A program made the position numbers and the translations under genes. From Micromonospora kangleipakensis (lineage in GTDB: Bacteria > Actinomycetota > Actinomycetes > Mycobacteriales > Micromonosporaceae): a stretch of 64,000 nt of DNA. Below, one piece after another: positions 1 through 8,270 of the stretch. The notes beneath the pieces are model-generated. The model was not told the origin of the DNA, did not search any database, and saw only the letters and a program-made list of their open reading frames with translations. Location: assembly GCF_004217615.1 (NCBI RefSeq), contig NZ_SHLD01000001.1, positions 6,386,001 through 6,450,000 of the forward strand. Direction: 5' to 3'. Positions within the stretch are counted from its first letter, which is position 1, and the number at the start of each line of letters is the position of its first letter.

Positions 1-154
1 CGCCGGGGTACCCGGCGGGTCCGCCGTAACCGGCGGCGGGGCCGTACGTCGTCGCGTGGTCCAGGTCGCGGTACCCGTCCGAGGTGGGGTGCTGTCGTCC
101 GTCCCACCCGCGGTTGTCCCGGGGTCGACGCGGTGGCACGTTCTGGTCGGCCAT
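1..154 (-). CDS. N-terminal fragment of an unidentified protein, cut by the window edge
   Basis: Only the first 51 codons are inside the window; the gene continues past the left edge. The ATG at 152-154 is followed by a hydrophilic Arg/Pro/Asp-rich stretch (MADQNVPPRRPRDNRG) and then Tyr/Gly/Pro-rich sequence (GPAAGYGGPAGYPG) at the edge. This looks like the disordered cytoplasmic head that precedes the membrane part of many actinobacterial membrane proteins, but no domain is visible and no function is assigned. A GGGA lies 7 bases before the ATG. A TACCCT -10-like box on this strand at 296-301 could be a distant promoter. Confidence 0.55.
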   Translation of the reverse strand, partial: MADQNVPPRRPRDNRGWDGRQHPTSDGYRDLDHATTYGPAAGYGGPAGYPG

Positions 155-630
155 GTACCAATCCCGTTTTCTTCGAGCGCCGGCACGCCTGCGATCGGGG
201 AGGACATCAGGGGCGGCGACGGTTGCCGGAGGAGTTGCTACGGGAAAGTAGCCACGCGTTCCCGGGCGCTCAAGGCGGGCGGGAAGCGCTCGGCAGGGTA
301 CTTAAGACAGTGCTCATGAGCCCGGCCGGACGGTCGGTCCGGCACCGTCCGGGCGGCGGCCTCCCCAGCAGGGCCGACATCGCCCCGGAACGGCGGGACG
401 TAACGTTTTCGCCCGCCGTGGCGCTGTTACCGTCGTTCAACGCCACAGGCAGACTTAAGGCGCGGATAAGCCTGCGCTGAGCTCGTCCGACCGGAACGGC
501 CGCCCGCCTGCGCCGAGCCGCCCGCGAGCCCTCGCCGGCCCGGCGAAAGTGGCAGCTGGAGCAGCGCGTGACCCGCCTCCGTTGCGGGTATGCCGCCGAA
601 CCGCTGAAGCCGTGAGGGGAAGGCACCGCC
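155..630. other. Intergenic region, no gene seen
   Basis: About 475 bases between the divergent edge gene and the DUF3040 gene. Reading frames here have no SD, no family resemblance and strong shadow composition. The only hints are a TACCCT box (296-301, minus strand) and a slightly AT-richer patch near 445-475 that could hold a promoter for the rightward gene. I see no clear hairpin or repeat. Confidence 0.5.
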
Positions 631-888
631 ATGCTCAGCAAAGAGGATCAGCGCAGGTTCGAGCAGATCACCCGCCAGCTCCGGGAGAGCGATCCGCAGT
701 TCTTCGCCCGGCTCGACCATCGGGCGCGCGCCCGCCGGGGCCGGTACCTCATGCTGTTGACGATCGTGCTGTGGGCCTCACTGCCGGCGATGACCGTGCT
801 GGCCGGGCGGCTGGCCGGCGCGATCTGCGCCGTGGTCCTGCTGGCGAACGCCGGCCTCATGTGGCGGTTCCGACGGCGTTGGCTCTGA
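631..888 (+). CDS. DUF3040 family small membrane protein
   Basis: An 85-residue protein with a charged amphipathic head (MLSKEDQRRFEQITRQL) typical of DUF3040, then two membrane segments at about residues 40-58 and 62-79 and a basic tail (RFRRRWL), so both ends probably face the cytoplasm. DUF3040 proteins are short actinobacterial membrane proteins of unknown role, usually about 80-130 residues, so this is a normal short member. The start is supported by GAGGGGAAGG upstream of the ATG. It stands alone; the downstream SWIM gene is convergent with only 12 bases between the stops. Confidence 0.8.
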   Translation: MLSKEDQRRFEQITRQLRESDPQFFARLDHRARARRGRYLMLLTIVLWASLPAMTVLAGRLAGAICAVVLLANAGLMWRFRRRWL

Positions 889-900
889 CCGCGCCGGCCG

Positions 901-1935
901 CTACCGCTCCGTGGGCGTCGCCTCGACAGGGCCGGCGGTGGTGGGCCGGTCCGAGCGCGGCCGGCCGAGGTCCCGGAAGGCCCGGCGCAGCCGTTCGACC
1001 AGCCCCGGGCCGCCGATGGCCGGCCCCGGCGGGCCGAGCTGGCGCAGCAGCAGGTCCGGGGCGGTCGCCAGGGTCGGTGGCCGGTCGGGCAGCGGCACCG
1101 GCGCCACCCAGAACCGGTCGACCGGGTCGGCCGACGACGCCGCGGGCAGCGCGCCGAGCACCCGCGCCGCGCCGGCCGCCGTGGGCCGCCCAGCCGGCGC
1201 GGGACCGGCCGCGGCCGGACCAGCCGGCCGGCTGTTCGCCGGTTCGGTGGCCGGACCGGAGCCTGCCGTGGTCACGTCGGACCCACCGGCCACCGTCTCG
1301 GGGGGCGTAGCGGTCGCGCCGGCGGCGGCGCGCAGCGTACGCAGCCGGTCGAGCAGCTCCGCGCGGCTACGGCCCCGCCAGTGCAGCAGCTGGAACGGGT
1401 CGGCGTCGAACGCCTCGGCGAGCAGGTAGAAGGTGGCCGCGAGGTGCTTGCACGGCACCGCGAAGTCGGGGCAGCCGCAGCGCTGGGCCAGCTCATCCAC
1501 GGTGGACGGGAAGAGCGGCGCGCCCGCCCTGGCGAACAGCTCCTCCAGCTCGGCCGGGAGGTCGCCGGCGAGCAGCCGGGCACTGAAGAACGCCTGCCCG
1601 GCGAGCTCCGCCTCGATGCGGGCCCACACCTGCGCCGGGTGGGCCGCCAGCTCGATCCGGACCGGGTACGGGTCGGGCCGGGAACCCTGCACGGCGGCGG
1701 TGACCACCCCGGGGGCGATGTCCAGCCGGAGCACCTGGCCGCGGCGCGCGTACGCCCGGCCCCGGGTGAGCCGGGTGCCGAGGGCGAAGGACTCCAGCAC
1801 CTCCAGGAACCGGCGGGACCACCAGGACTGTCCGATGGCGCCCCGGGTGCTGCGCGCCCGCAGCCCGCCCGCCACCCGCCGCGGCGGCCCGAACTCGGCG
1901 AACCGCCCGGCCCCGTTTCCGTCCGGCGTGCTCAC
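901..1935 (-). CDS. SWIM zinc-finger protein
   Basis: A 344-residue protein with a SWIM motif of the form CxCx6CxH (CGCPDFAVPCKH), expected to bind zinc and to mediate DNA or protein contacts. The N-terminal half contains the conserved block around SWWSRRFLEVLESF. The C-terminal third is Ala/Pro/Gly-rich and probably disordered. The GTG start overlaps the stop of the upstream SNF2 gene by 4 bases (GTGA), so the two are translationally coupled. In actinobacteria this protein is commonly paired with a SNF2 ATPase, which suggests a shared DNA repair or remodelling task. No DNA-cutting motif is visible, so a targeting or adaptor role is more likely (inference). Confidence 0.85.
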   Translation of the reverse strand: MSTPDGNGAGRFAEFGPPRRVAGGLRARSTRGAIGQSWWSRRFLEVLESFALGTRLTRGRAYARRGQVLRLDIAPGVVTAAVQGSRPDPYPVRIELAAHPAQVWARIEAELAGQAFFSARLLAGDLPAELEELFARAGAPLFPSTVDELAQRCGCPDFAVPCKHLAATFYLLAEAFDADPFQLLHWRGRSRAELLDRLRTLRAAAGATATPPETVAGGSDVTTAGSGPATEPANSRPAGPAAAGPAPAGRPTAAGAARVLGALPAASSADPVDRFWVAPVPLPDRPPTLATAPDLLLRQLGPPGPAIGGPGLVERLRRAFRDLGRPRSDRPTTAGPVEATPTER

Positions 1936-4900
1936 TCCACCACCGCCCCGGACTCCAGGGCGAACAGCTCGCGCAGCGCGCCGGTGGAGAGCTCGGTGAC
2001 CCACTGCTCGCCGCTGCCCACCACCCGCCCCGCCAGGCTCCGCTTGTCGGCGATCATGGCGGCCACCTTCTCCTCCACGGTCCCGGCGGAGACGAACTTG
2101 CGGACCTGCACGCGGCGGCGCTGGCCGATCCGGAACGCCCGGTCGGTGGCCTGGTCCTCGACGGCCGGGTTCCACCACCGGTCGACGTGCACCACGTGGT
2201 TCGCCGCGGTGAGGGTGAGCCCGGTGCCGCCGGCCTTGAGCGACAGGACGAACAGCGGCGGTCCGTCCGGCGACTGGAACCGGGTGACCATGGCGTCCCG
2301 GTCGGCCTTGCCGACGCCGCCGTGCAGAAAGAGCACCTCCCGGCCGGCCCGGGCCGACAGGTGCCCGCGCAGCATGCCGCCGAACTCGGCGTACTGGGTG
2401 AAGAGCAGAGCCTTCTCCCCCGCCGCGAGGACCTCGTCGACGATCTCCTCCAGCCGCTCCAGCTTGCCGGAGCGGCCGGGCAGCGGCGAGCCGTCGCGCA
2501 GCAGCTGCGCCGGGTGGTTGCAGACCTGCTTGAGCCGGGTCATGGTGGCCAGCACCAGCCCCCGGCGCTCGATCCCGTCGCTGGACTCGATCTTCGCCAT
2601 CATGTCGTCGACCACCGCCCGGTAGAGCGCGGCCTGCTCGGCGGTGAGGTTGCAGAGCACCTCCATCTCCAGCTTCTCCGGCAGGTCGGAGATGATCGAC
2701 GAGTCGGTCTTGAGCCGGCGCAGCACGAACGGGCCGGTGATCCGGCGCAGCCGGCCGGCCACCTCGTCGTCGCCGTGCCGCTCGATCGGCTCGGCGAACT
2801 TCTTCCGGAAGGTGGCGGCCGGGCCGAGCAGGCCGGGGTTCGCGAACTGCATGATCGACCAGAGGTCGGCCAGCCGGTTCTCCACCGGCGTACCGGTGAC
2901 CGCGACCCGGTGCCGCGCGGGCAGCGACCGGACCGCCTCGGCCTGCCGGGTCGAGGCGTTCTTGATCGCCTGCGCCTCGTCCACCACCACCCGGTGCCAG
3001 TCGATTCCGGCCAGCGCGAACGCGTCCCGCGCGGCCACCGAGTAGGTGGTCAGCACCAGGTCCGCGTTGTGCACGGCCGCCCGGAATTCCGCCCCCCGCG
3101 CCCGCTCGGCACCGTGATGCACGTGTACGCGCAGCCCGGGCGTGAACCGGGCCGCCTCCCGCTGCCAGTTGCCGACCAGCGACATCGGACAGACCAGCAG
3201 GGTCGGTGCCGCCTCCGGCGGGTCCCCGGCCAGCAGGGCGAGCAGCTGCACGGTCTTGCCCAGCCCCATGTCGTCGGCGAGGACCCCGCCCAGCCCGAGC
3301 GACTGGAGGAAGGCCAACCAGGCCAGTCCCCGCCGCTGGTACGGCCGCAGCGTGCCGTGGAACCCGGGCGGCGGGTCGGCCGGGGTGAGTCGCCGCTCCG
3401 CCGCCCCGGCGAGCAGCTCGCCGAGCGCGCCGTCGGCGGTGACCTCCAGCACCGGCAGCTCGTCGGGCCGGTCGGTCTCGGCGAGGCCCAGCCGGAGCAG
3501 GTCGGCGACGGTCAGCTCCCCGGCCGAGCGGAGCAGCCGGAGGCCGGCGGCGAGCCGCTTCGGGTCCAGCTCGACCCAGCGCCCGCGCAGCCGGACCAGC
3601 GGGGACTTCAGCTCGGCGAGGGCGGCCAGCTCCTCGGCCGTCAGCGGCTGGTCGCCGAGCGCGACCTCCCACCGGTAGTCGACCAGCGCGTCCAGCCCCA
3701 GGCCGCCGGAGGCCGCGGCCACGGTACCCGGGGCGGTGCGGCTCCGGGCCCGCAGCCGGGCGCCCAGCCGGGTCGACGGCCGCCGCCACCAGGACGGCAG
3801 CAGCACCCCGAAGCCGGCCGCGTGCAGCACCGGGGCGCCCTCCCGCAGGAAGCGGTGCGCCCCCTCCGCGTCCAGCTCCATCCCCTCCGGCGTGGCGGTA
3901 CGCAGCGCGTCGTCCAGCTCCGGCCAGAGCCGGCTGGCCCGGCCCAGCTCGGCGAGGAGGGTCTCCTGCGGGTCGTCCACGGCGCCGAGCGCGGACAGGT
4001 TCCCCGGCGACCGCCAGACCTGGCCCGCCTCGACCAGCAGCCCCGGCTCGTCGGCCGGTTGCAGGCCGAACTCCACCCGCCACCGGCCGCCCTGCGTCAC
4101 CACGGCAGTGGGGTCGGCCGGCACCACGAGCAGCGGTTCGACGATCTCGTCGGGATCGGGCTCGACCAGGCGGAAGCTGGCCCGTACCGGGCCGCCGGCG
4201 GCGTCGCGCTGCCAGGCGTCCAGCTCGGCGCGGAGGGTCTCCAGCCCGGCCGGGTCGCTGGTGAACTCGCGGCGCTCGCCGGTGAGCGCCGCTAGCCAGG
4301 CCGGCACCGGCCCGGCCGGCCGGAGACCCCGGGTGAGCACGGTCCCCGCGAGGGCAACCCGGGCCGCGGCGTCGGTCAGCGCGTCCAACGCGTCGGCGAC
4401 CAGCGCGCCCGGCTCGGCCAGCCCATCCGGGTCGAGGGCGGGCGGCTCGACCGGCGCAACCGGCTCGGCCGGGGCGGGCGGAGCGGCGGCGGCGCGGGCG
4501 GCCGGGGGCAGGGCGAGGGCCAGGGACCGGGCCCATCCGGCGTCCGTACCGGTCAGCAGGGGCCGCCAGACGGCCCGAGCGGTCACCACGTCGGCGTCCT
4601 CCGCCGGGCCGGGCCGGACCGGGTCGGCGACGGCGCTCGGCGCGGCGCCGGTCGGGGACGCGACGCCGGGCAGCACCCGACCGCGGGCGACCAGATCGGC
4701 GGCGAAGTCGGCGAGCTCGGCCAGGTGGCGCAGGTCCGCACCGGGCACGGCGGCGCCGAGGTCGATCTCCCGGAGCAGGGCGAACGCGGCGTCCGGGGCG
4801 TACGTCAGGGCGGGGACCCGCCAGCCGGCGAGGGTGACCGACCCGCGGACCGGTTCCGCGACGGCGGTCCGGACCAGCTCCGGCGAGTCGAGCGGCGAAC

Positions 4901-5114
4901 CGGCCCGGGTGGGGAGCGAGAGCAGGACGGACGAGGCCCGGGCCGGGAGGTCGCCGAGCGCCCCGGCCAGCGTGGCGTGGCCGGCGGCGAACGGGTGCGG
5001 CCGCTCGCGCGGGGCCCGGCCGGGCCGGCGCGGCGCCCGCGCCGGCAGCGTGGTGTCCTCGGCCCAGACGGCGAGCCCGACGCCGGACAGCCACACCCCG
5101 TGGATGACCTGCAC
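1932..5114 (-). CDS. SNF2-family DEAD/DEAH-box helicase or translocase
   Basis: A 1060-residue ATPase. The N-terminal ~600 residues resemble the SNF2-associated helicase region of bacterial SNF2 proteins. The motor follows: Walker A LADDMGLGKTVQ near residue 613, motif II DEAQ near 713, motif III TGTPVENRLADLWS, motif V LKAGGTGLTLTAA and motif VI TDRAFRIGQRR near 990. These fit ATP-driven double-strand DNA translocation. The chosen GTG (5112-5114) has GAGGGGGAG just upstream and gives the usual VIHGVWL start; much longer open frames upstream lack coding character and run antisense into the kinase gene. The SWIM gene follows with a 4-base overlap, so the pair probably forms one machine. Confidence 0.93.
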   Translation of the reverse strand: MQVIHGVWLSGVGLAVWAEDTTLPARAPRRPGRAPRERPHPFAAGHATLAGALGDLPARASSVLLSLPTRAGSPLDSPELVRTAVAEPVRGSVTLAGWRVPALTYAPDAAFALLREIDLGAAVPGADLRHLAELADFAADLVARGRVLPGVASPTGAAPSAVADPVRPGPAEDADVVTARAVWRPLLTGTDAGWARSLALALPPAARAAAAPPAPAEPVAPVEPPALDPDGLAEPGALVADALDALTDAAARVALAGTVLTRGLRPAGPVPAWLAALTGERREFTSDPAGLETLRAELDAWQRDAAGGPVRASFRLVEPDPDEIVEPLLVVPADPTAVVTQGGRWRVEFGLQPADEPGLLVEAGQVWRSPGNLSALGAVDDPQETLLAELGRASRLWPELDDALRTATPEGMELDAEGAHRFLREGAPVLHAAGFGVLLPSWWRRPSTRLGARLRARSRTAPGTVAAASGGLGLDALVDYRWEVALGDQPLTAEELAALAELKSPLVRLRGRWVELDPKRLAAGLRLLRSAGELTVADLLRLGLAETDRPDELPVLEVTADGALGELLAGAAERRLTPADPPPGFHGTLRPYQRRGLAWLAFLQSLGLGGVLADDMGLGKTVQLLALLAGDPPEAAPTLLVCPMSLVGNWQREAARFTPGLRVHVHHGAERARGAEFRAAVHNADLVLTTYSVAARDAFALAGIDWHRVVVDEAQAIKNASTRQAEAVRSLPARHRVAVTGTPVENRLADLWSIMQFANPGLLGPAATFRKKFAEPIERHGDDEVAGRLRRITGPFVLRRLKTDSSIISDLPEKLEMEVLCNLTAEQAALYRAVVDDMMAKIESSDGIERRGLVLATMTRLKQVCNHPAQLLRDGSPLPGRSGKLERLEEIVDEVLAAGEKALLFTQYAEFGGMLRGHLSARAGREVLFLHGGVGKADRDAMVTRFQSPDGPPLFVLSLKAGGTGLTLTAANHVVHVDRWWNPAVEDQATDRAFRIGQRRRVQVRKFVSAGTVEEKVAAMIADKRSLAGRVVGSGEQWVTELSTGALRELFALESGAVVE

Positions 5115-5164
5115 GCACTCCCCCTCGTCGACGCCCGGGGCAAGGATAGGCGGCCCGGGCGGGC

Positions 5165-5170
5165 TACTGT
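5165..5170 (+). promoter_or_regulatory. -10 box for leaderless PfkB gene
   Basis: TACTGT lies 7 bases before the ATG at 5178 and there is no SD, so transcription probably starts at or next to the start codon. Confidence 0.5.
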
Positions 5171-5177
5171 CTGCGCC

Positions 5178-6050
5178 ATGTTCGATCTGCTGGTGATCGG
5201 CGGCCTGGGCGTCGACATCCGTACCCAGGTGCCCGTGCTTCCGCTGCCGGCCGCCGACTCCGTGGCCGTACCCCCGATCGACCTGCGGATCGGCAACACG
5301 GGCGCCGGGGTGGCGCTGGCCGCGCACGCGCTGGGCCTGCGGGTGGCGCTGGTGGACGTGCTGGGCGCCGACCCGGCCGGCGACGTGGTCCGGGCGGCGC
5401 TGGCCCGCACCTCGGTGCACACCGTGCTGGCCGAGGCCCCGGCCGGCACCCGGCGGTCGGTGAACCTGGTCGACCCGGCCGGGCGCCGGATGTCCCTCTA
5501 CGACCCGCGTCCCTGGCAGGGGCCGCCGCCGTTCCCGCCGGAGGCGCTGACCGCCCTGGTCCGGGACGCGAGGCACGTGCACGTGTCGATCATGGACTGG
5601 GCGCGCGACGGGCTGCCGGTCCTGCGCGCCGGGCTCGCCGAGGGCGTGGGGCTCTCCACCGACCTGCACGACTGGGACGGGGAGAACCCGTACCACCGCC
5701 CCTTCGCCGACGCGGCGGACCTGGTCTTCGTCAGCGGCGTCCGCCTCGGCGACCACGCCGGGAAGCTCGCGGCGGAGCTGGCGCCCCGGACGGTGCTGGT
5801 GACCGGCGGGGAGGCGGGTGCGACCCTGCACACCCCGGACGCCCCGCCGGTGCCGGTGCCCGCCACCACCCCGCCCGGCCCGGTGGTCGACACCAACGGC
5901 GCGGGCGACGCGTTCGCCGCGGGTGTCATCGCCGCCCGGCTGCGCGGCGCCGCCCTGCCCGACGCGGCCGGGTACGCCGCCCGGGTCGCCGCCGCCGCCT
6001 GCACCCAGGACGGGATGGAGTACCCGCCCGGCCTGCTGCCCAGGGACTGA
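5178..6050 (+). CDS. PfkB-family carbohydrate kinase
   Basis: A 290-residue ribokinase-fold sugar or nucleoside kinase. The N-terminal MFDLLVIGGLGVDI is the usual PfkB opening. The glycine-rich substrate region is at GNTGAGVALAAHALGL, and the C-terminal signature DTNGAGDAFAAG holds the catalytic Asp and anion hole. The substrate cannot be told from sequence; ribokinase-like, adenosine kinase-like and fructokinase-like members all share these motifs. It is divergent from the SNF2 gene and appears leaderless (TACTGT 7 bases before the ATG). The stop is 12 bases from the convergent DinB gene. Confidence 0.88.
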   Translation: MFDLLVIGGLGVDIRTQVPVLPLPAADSVAVPPIDLRIGNTGAGVALAAHALGLRVALVDVLGADPAGDVVRAALARTSVHTVLAEAPAGTRRSVNLVDPAGRRMSLYDPRPWQGPPPFPPEALTALVRDARHVHVSIMDWARDGLPVLRAGLAEGVGLSTDLHDWDGENPYHRPFADAADLVFVSGVRLGDHAGKLAAELAPRTVLVTGGEAGATLHTPDAPPVPVPATTPPGPVVDTNGAGDAFAAGVIAARLRGAALPDAAGYAARVAAAACTQDGMEYPPGLLPRD

Positions 6051-6062
6051 GCCGGCGGCCGG

Positions 6063-6584
6063 TCAGAGCGCGCCGGTCTCGCCGTCGGTCAGCTCGCGCA
6101 GGATGTCGGCGTGCCCGGCGTGCCGGGCGGTCTCCTCGATCAGGTGGACCAGGATCCAGCGCAGCGACACCTCGCCGAGCTGCGGGTGCGGCACCACGTG
6201 GTCCAGGTCGAAGCGGGCGGCGACCTCCCGGGACCGGGCGCAGGCCCGCTCGTACGCCGCCGCCAGCTCCTCGACGGTGTCCGTCTCCTGGAGGGTGAAG
6301 CTGGCCCTCGCCTCCTCCTCGGTGGTCAGGTAGACGTCCCCCGGCTTCGGTGCGAGCAGGCAGGGGAACCAGTTCCGCTCCACCAGCGCCAGGTGCTTGA
6401 GCAGGCCGGCGAGGGTGGTCAGGGAGGGCACCAGGCGCCGGCTCGCCTCGGCGTGGGTGAGGCCGCGCGCCTTGCGCAGCACGATGGTCCGGTGGAAGTC
6501 GAGGAAGGATTCGAGGACCGCCCGCTCGTCACCCGTGCGGGCGAGGACCGGACCCAGCGTGGGATCGATGGTGGTGTCCGCCAT
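6063..6584 (-). CDS. DinB / DUF664 family putative mycothiol-dependent enzyme
   Basis: A 173-residue four-helix-bundle protein of the DinB/DUF664 class. Visible signatures are HLALVERNWF in the middle and HLIEETARHAGHADILRE near the end, whose histidines are the likely metal ligands of this superfamily. In actinobacteria DUF664 proteins include mycothiol-dependent transferases, so a thiol-transfer or detoxification role is plausible but unproved. The ATG at 6582-6584 is preceded at 6 bases by TATCGT on the same strand, so it looks leaderless. A longer in-frame extension upstream has no support. Confidence 0.82.
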   Translation of the reverse strand: MADTTIDPTLGPVLARTGDERAVLESFLDFHRTIVLRKARGLTHAEASRRLVPSLTTLAGLLKHLALVERNWFPCLLAPKPGDVYLTTEEEARASFTLQETDTVEELAAAYERACARSREVAARFDLDHVVPHPQLGEVSLRWILVHLIEETARHAGHADILRELTDGETGAL

Positions 6585-6590
6585 CTCCGG

Positions 6591-6596
6591 ACGATA
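6591..6596 (-). promoter_or_regulatory. -10 box for leaderless DinB gene
   Basis: TATCGT on the minus strand sits 6 bases before the ATG of the DinB gene, the spacing of the other leaderless starts in this window. Confidence 0.4.
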
Positions 6597-6655
6597 GTCC
6601 CGGCGGCGGCCGGCCCGCTGCCCCGCTATCCGCTGCGGGCCGACGGTGTCCGGGG

Positions 6656-6661
6656 CAGGAT
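6656..6661 (+). promoter_or_regulatory. -10-like box before the 68-residue ORF
   Basis: CAGGAT lies 6 bases before the ATG at 6668, with no SD. The box is a weaker match than others in the window. Confidence 0.3.
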
Positions 6662-6667
6662 GGGCGC

Positions 6668-6874
6668 ATGGCATCCACGGTGCAGATCCCCCTGGTGGGC
6701 GGCACGGCCGACGGCGAGACCGTCACCGTCGAGCTGGACGGCAACGGCCGGCCGCCGCTGACCCACCACCACCTCGGCGAGGAGGGGCTGGCCGAGGCGC
6801 AGATCTACGAGCTGGAGTCGGACGACCGGGCGGGCCGGCCGTGGATCTACACCTGGCGGGGGCCGGCGGTCTGA
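6668..6874 (+). CDS. Small conserved-looking hypothetical protein
   Basis: A 68-residue acidic soluble protein (start MASTVQIPLVGGTADGETV, end WIYTWRGPAV) with alternating beta-strand-like hydrophobic pattern and no membrane segment. I do not recognise the family. It looks real because its residue composition is balanced, it fills the gap between two genes, and a leaderless-type CAGGAT box precedes the ATG. It is convergent with the pyruvyl transferase gene, 27 bases away. Confidence 0.55.
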   Translation: MASTVQIPLVGGTADGETVTVELDGNGRPPLTHHHLGEEGLAEAQIYELESDDRAGRPWIYTWRGPAV

Positions 6875-6901
6875 CGGGCCGGCGGGGGGTACCGCGCCGG
6901 C

Positions 6902-8053
6902 TCAGGCGGCGTTGACCCGGGTCAGGCGCCGGGAGCGGATGCTCTCCAGCACCCCGCGGGTGACCTGGGAGGTGCCCCGGGCCTGCTCGCACACCTCGGC
7001 CACCCGCTGGGCGGTCTCCTTCGCCCGCCCCTCCCGCTCGTCCCACAGCCGGTCCACCTCGGCCAGCAGCGGGCCCTCCACCTCCCGTTCCACGCCGCGC
7101 AGCGCCGGCACCCCGAGCCGCTGGGCCAGGTCGAAGACCTTTCCGGCGTACGGCAGCGGCAGGAACGGCGTGCCCACCATGGCCGCGAAGATCAGGAAGT
7201 GCAGCCGCATGCCGACCGCGAGGTCGAAGTGCTTCATCAGCCCCAGGACCTGCCGGGGCGAGTAATCGCCGTGCAGGACCCGGCCCCGCTCGGCGGCGAC
7301 CATGTGCGACATCACGCCGTGCGAGTGCCGGATGTCGTCGCGTTCCATCGGCACGAACAGCACGTACGCGTCGATCCGGTGCACCAGGAAGTCGCTGATC
7401 TGGGCCATCAGCCGGTGGTAGCCGTCCACGTCGAGGCGTTCCGCGGCCCGGCCCGGCTCGCGGACGCTCAACCCGACGAGCCGCTTGCCCGCCGGGACCC
7501 CCTCGTCGCGGAGCCAGCTCGTCGGGAAGTCCTCCGGTTCGAGCAGGAACGCCGGGTCGGCGGTGACGGTGATCGGGTTCACCAGGCCGGCCTCCTCGAG
7601 CACCATCCGGGACTCCTGGTCCCGCACGGTGACCTCGGTCGCCCCGGCCAGGGTCTCCCGGACCATGCCGGTGTCCACCCCGTCGCTGAGCGGGCCGACC
7701 CCCACCGCGTAGGTGAGCAGGGGCAGGCCGCGCTCCTGGGCGACCCGGACCACCCGCAGGTAGCGCCGGGCCTCCCGGTCGTAGAGGATGCCACCGCCGC
7801 CCAGGATGAGCAGGTCCAGCTCGCCCAGGGTCACCGACGAGTCGGCCCTGCTGACGCCCTCCCAGGGCACCGCCTCGACGTCCGGGTGGGCCAGGGCGGT
7901 GTGCGCCGGGTTGCGGGAGAAGACGATGATCCGGGCGTTCGGCTCCTGGTGCCGCAGGTCGGCCAGGAGTCCGCTGAGGATCGCCTCGTCGCCGAGGTTG
8001 CGCCCTCCGTACGAACCGAGCAAACCGATCGTCAGTGCGGCGCCATCCGTCAT
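6902..8053 (-). CDS. Polysaccharide pyruvyl transferase family protein (CsaB-like)
   Basis: A 383-residue protein of the polysaccharide pyruvyl transferase family, which moves pyruvate from phosphoenolpyruvate onto sugars as a ketal. It starts with the typical IGLLGSYGGRNLGDEAIL block and has the internal LLILGGGGILYD and MRLHFLIFAAM motifs, the latter near the catalytic region. The likely target is a wall-linked polysaccharide or exopolysaccharide at the cytoplasmic face, but no other polysaccharide genes are adjacent. The ATG at 8051-8053 has GGGGAGGAG upstream. Length is normal for CsaB-type proteins. Confidence 0.88.
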   Translation of the reverse strand: MTDGAALTIGLLGSYGGRNLGDEAILSGLLADLRHQEPNARIIVFSRNPAHTALAHPDVEAVPWEGVSRADSSVTLGELDLLILGGGGILYDREARRYLRVVRVAQERGLPLLTYAVGVGPLSDGVDTGMVRETLAGATEVTVRDQESRMVLEEAGLVNPITVTADPAFLLEPEDFPTSWLRDEGVPAGKRLVGLSVREPGRAAERLDVDGYHRLMAQISDFLVHRIDAYVLFVPMERDDIRHSHGVMSHMVAAERGRVLHGDYSPRQVLGLMKHFDLAVGMRLHFLIFAAMVGTPFLPLPYAGKVFDLAQRLGVPALRGVEREVEGPLLAEVDRLWDEREGRAKETAQRVAEVCEQARGTSQVTRGVLESIRSRRLTRVNAA

Positions 8054-8122
8054 CCGTCGCTCCTCCCCAGGTGCGTTCGGGCCGGGTTCCCGCTGCGCCG
8101 GTGGACATACCTCGGCGCGTGG

Positions 8123-8225
8123 TCAGCCGGCCGCCGCACCGCCCGGGCGGGACACCAGGGCGGAAACCGCCCGGGCGGTGTCGAAGCCGGCGTCGACCGA
8201 GGTGGTGAGCACGCCGCGACGACCC
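8123..8225 (-). pseudogene. Possible 3' remnant of a lost gene
   Basis: The minus strand here reads GVLTTSVDAGFDTARAVSAL and then a short Gly/Ala tail before a stop at 8123. This stretch has protein-like composition, whereas the same frame further upstream is an Arg-rich shadow of the phosphotransferase. It resembles the end of a gene that once lay upstream of the pyruvyl transferase gene on the same strand. No family is recognised and the call is tentative. Confidence 0.25.
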
Positions 8226-8270
8226 GGTAATCGGCTTGCCCGACGGCGCGCTCGAACCGACCGTGGACGG

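Noticed and set aside
2187..4295. Long plus-strand open frame opposite the SNF2 gene
   Set aside because: Its composition is the Gln/Pro/Gly/Arg pattern of antisense GC-rich coding DNA, and it carries no domain, whereas the minus strand has all helicase motifs.
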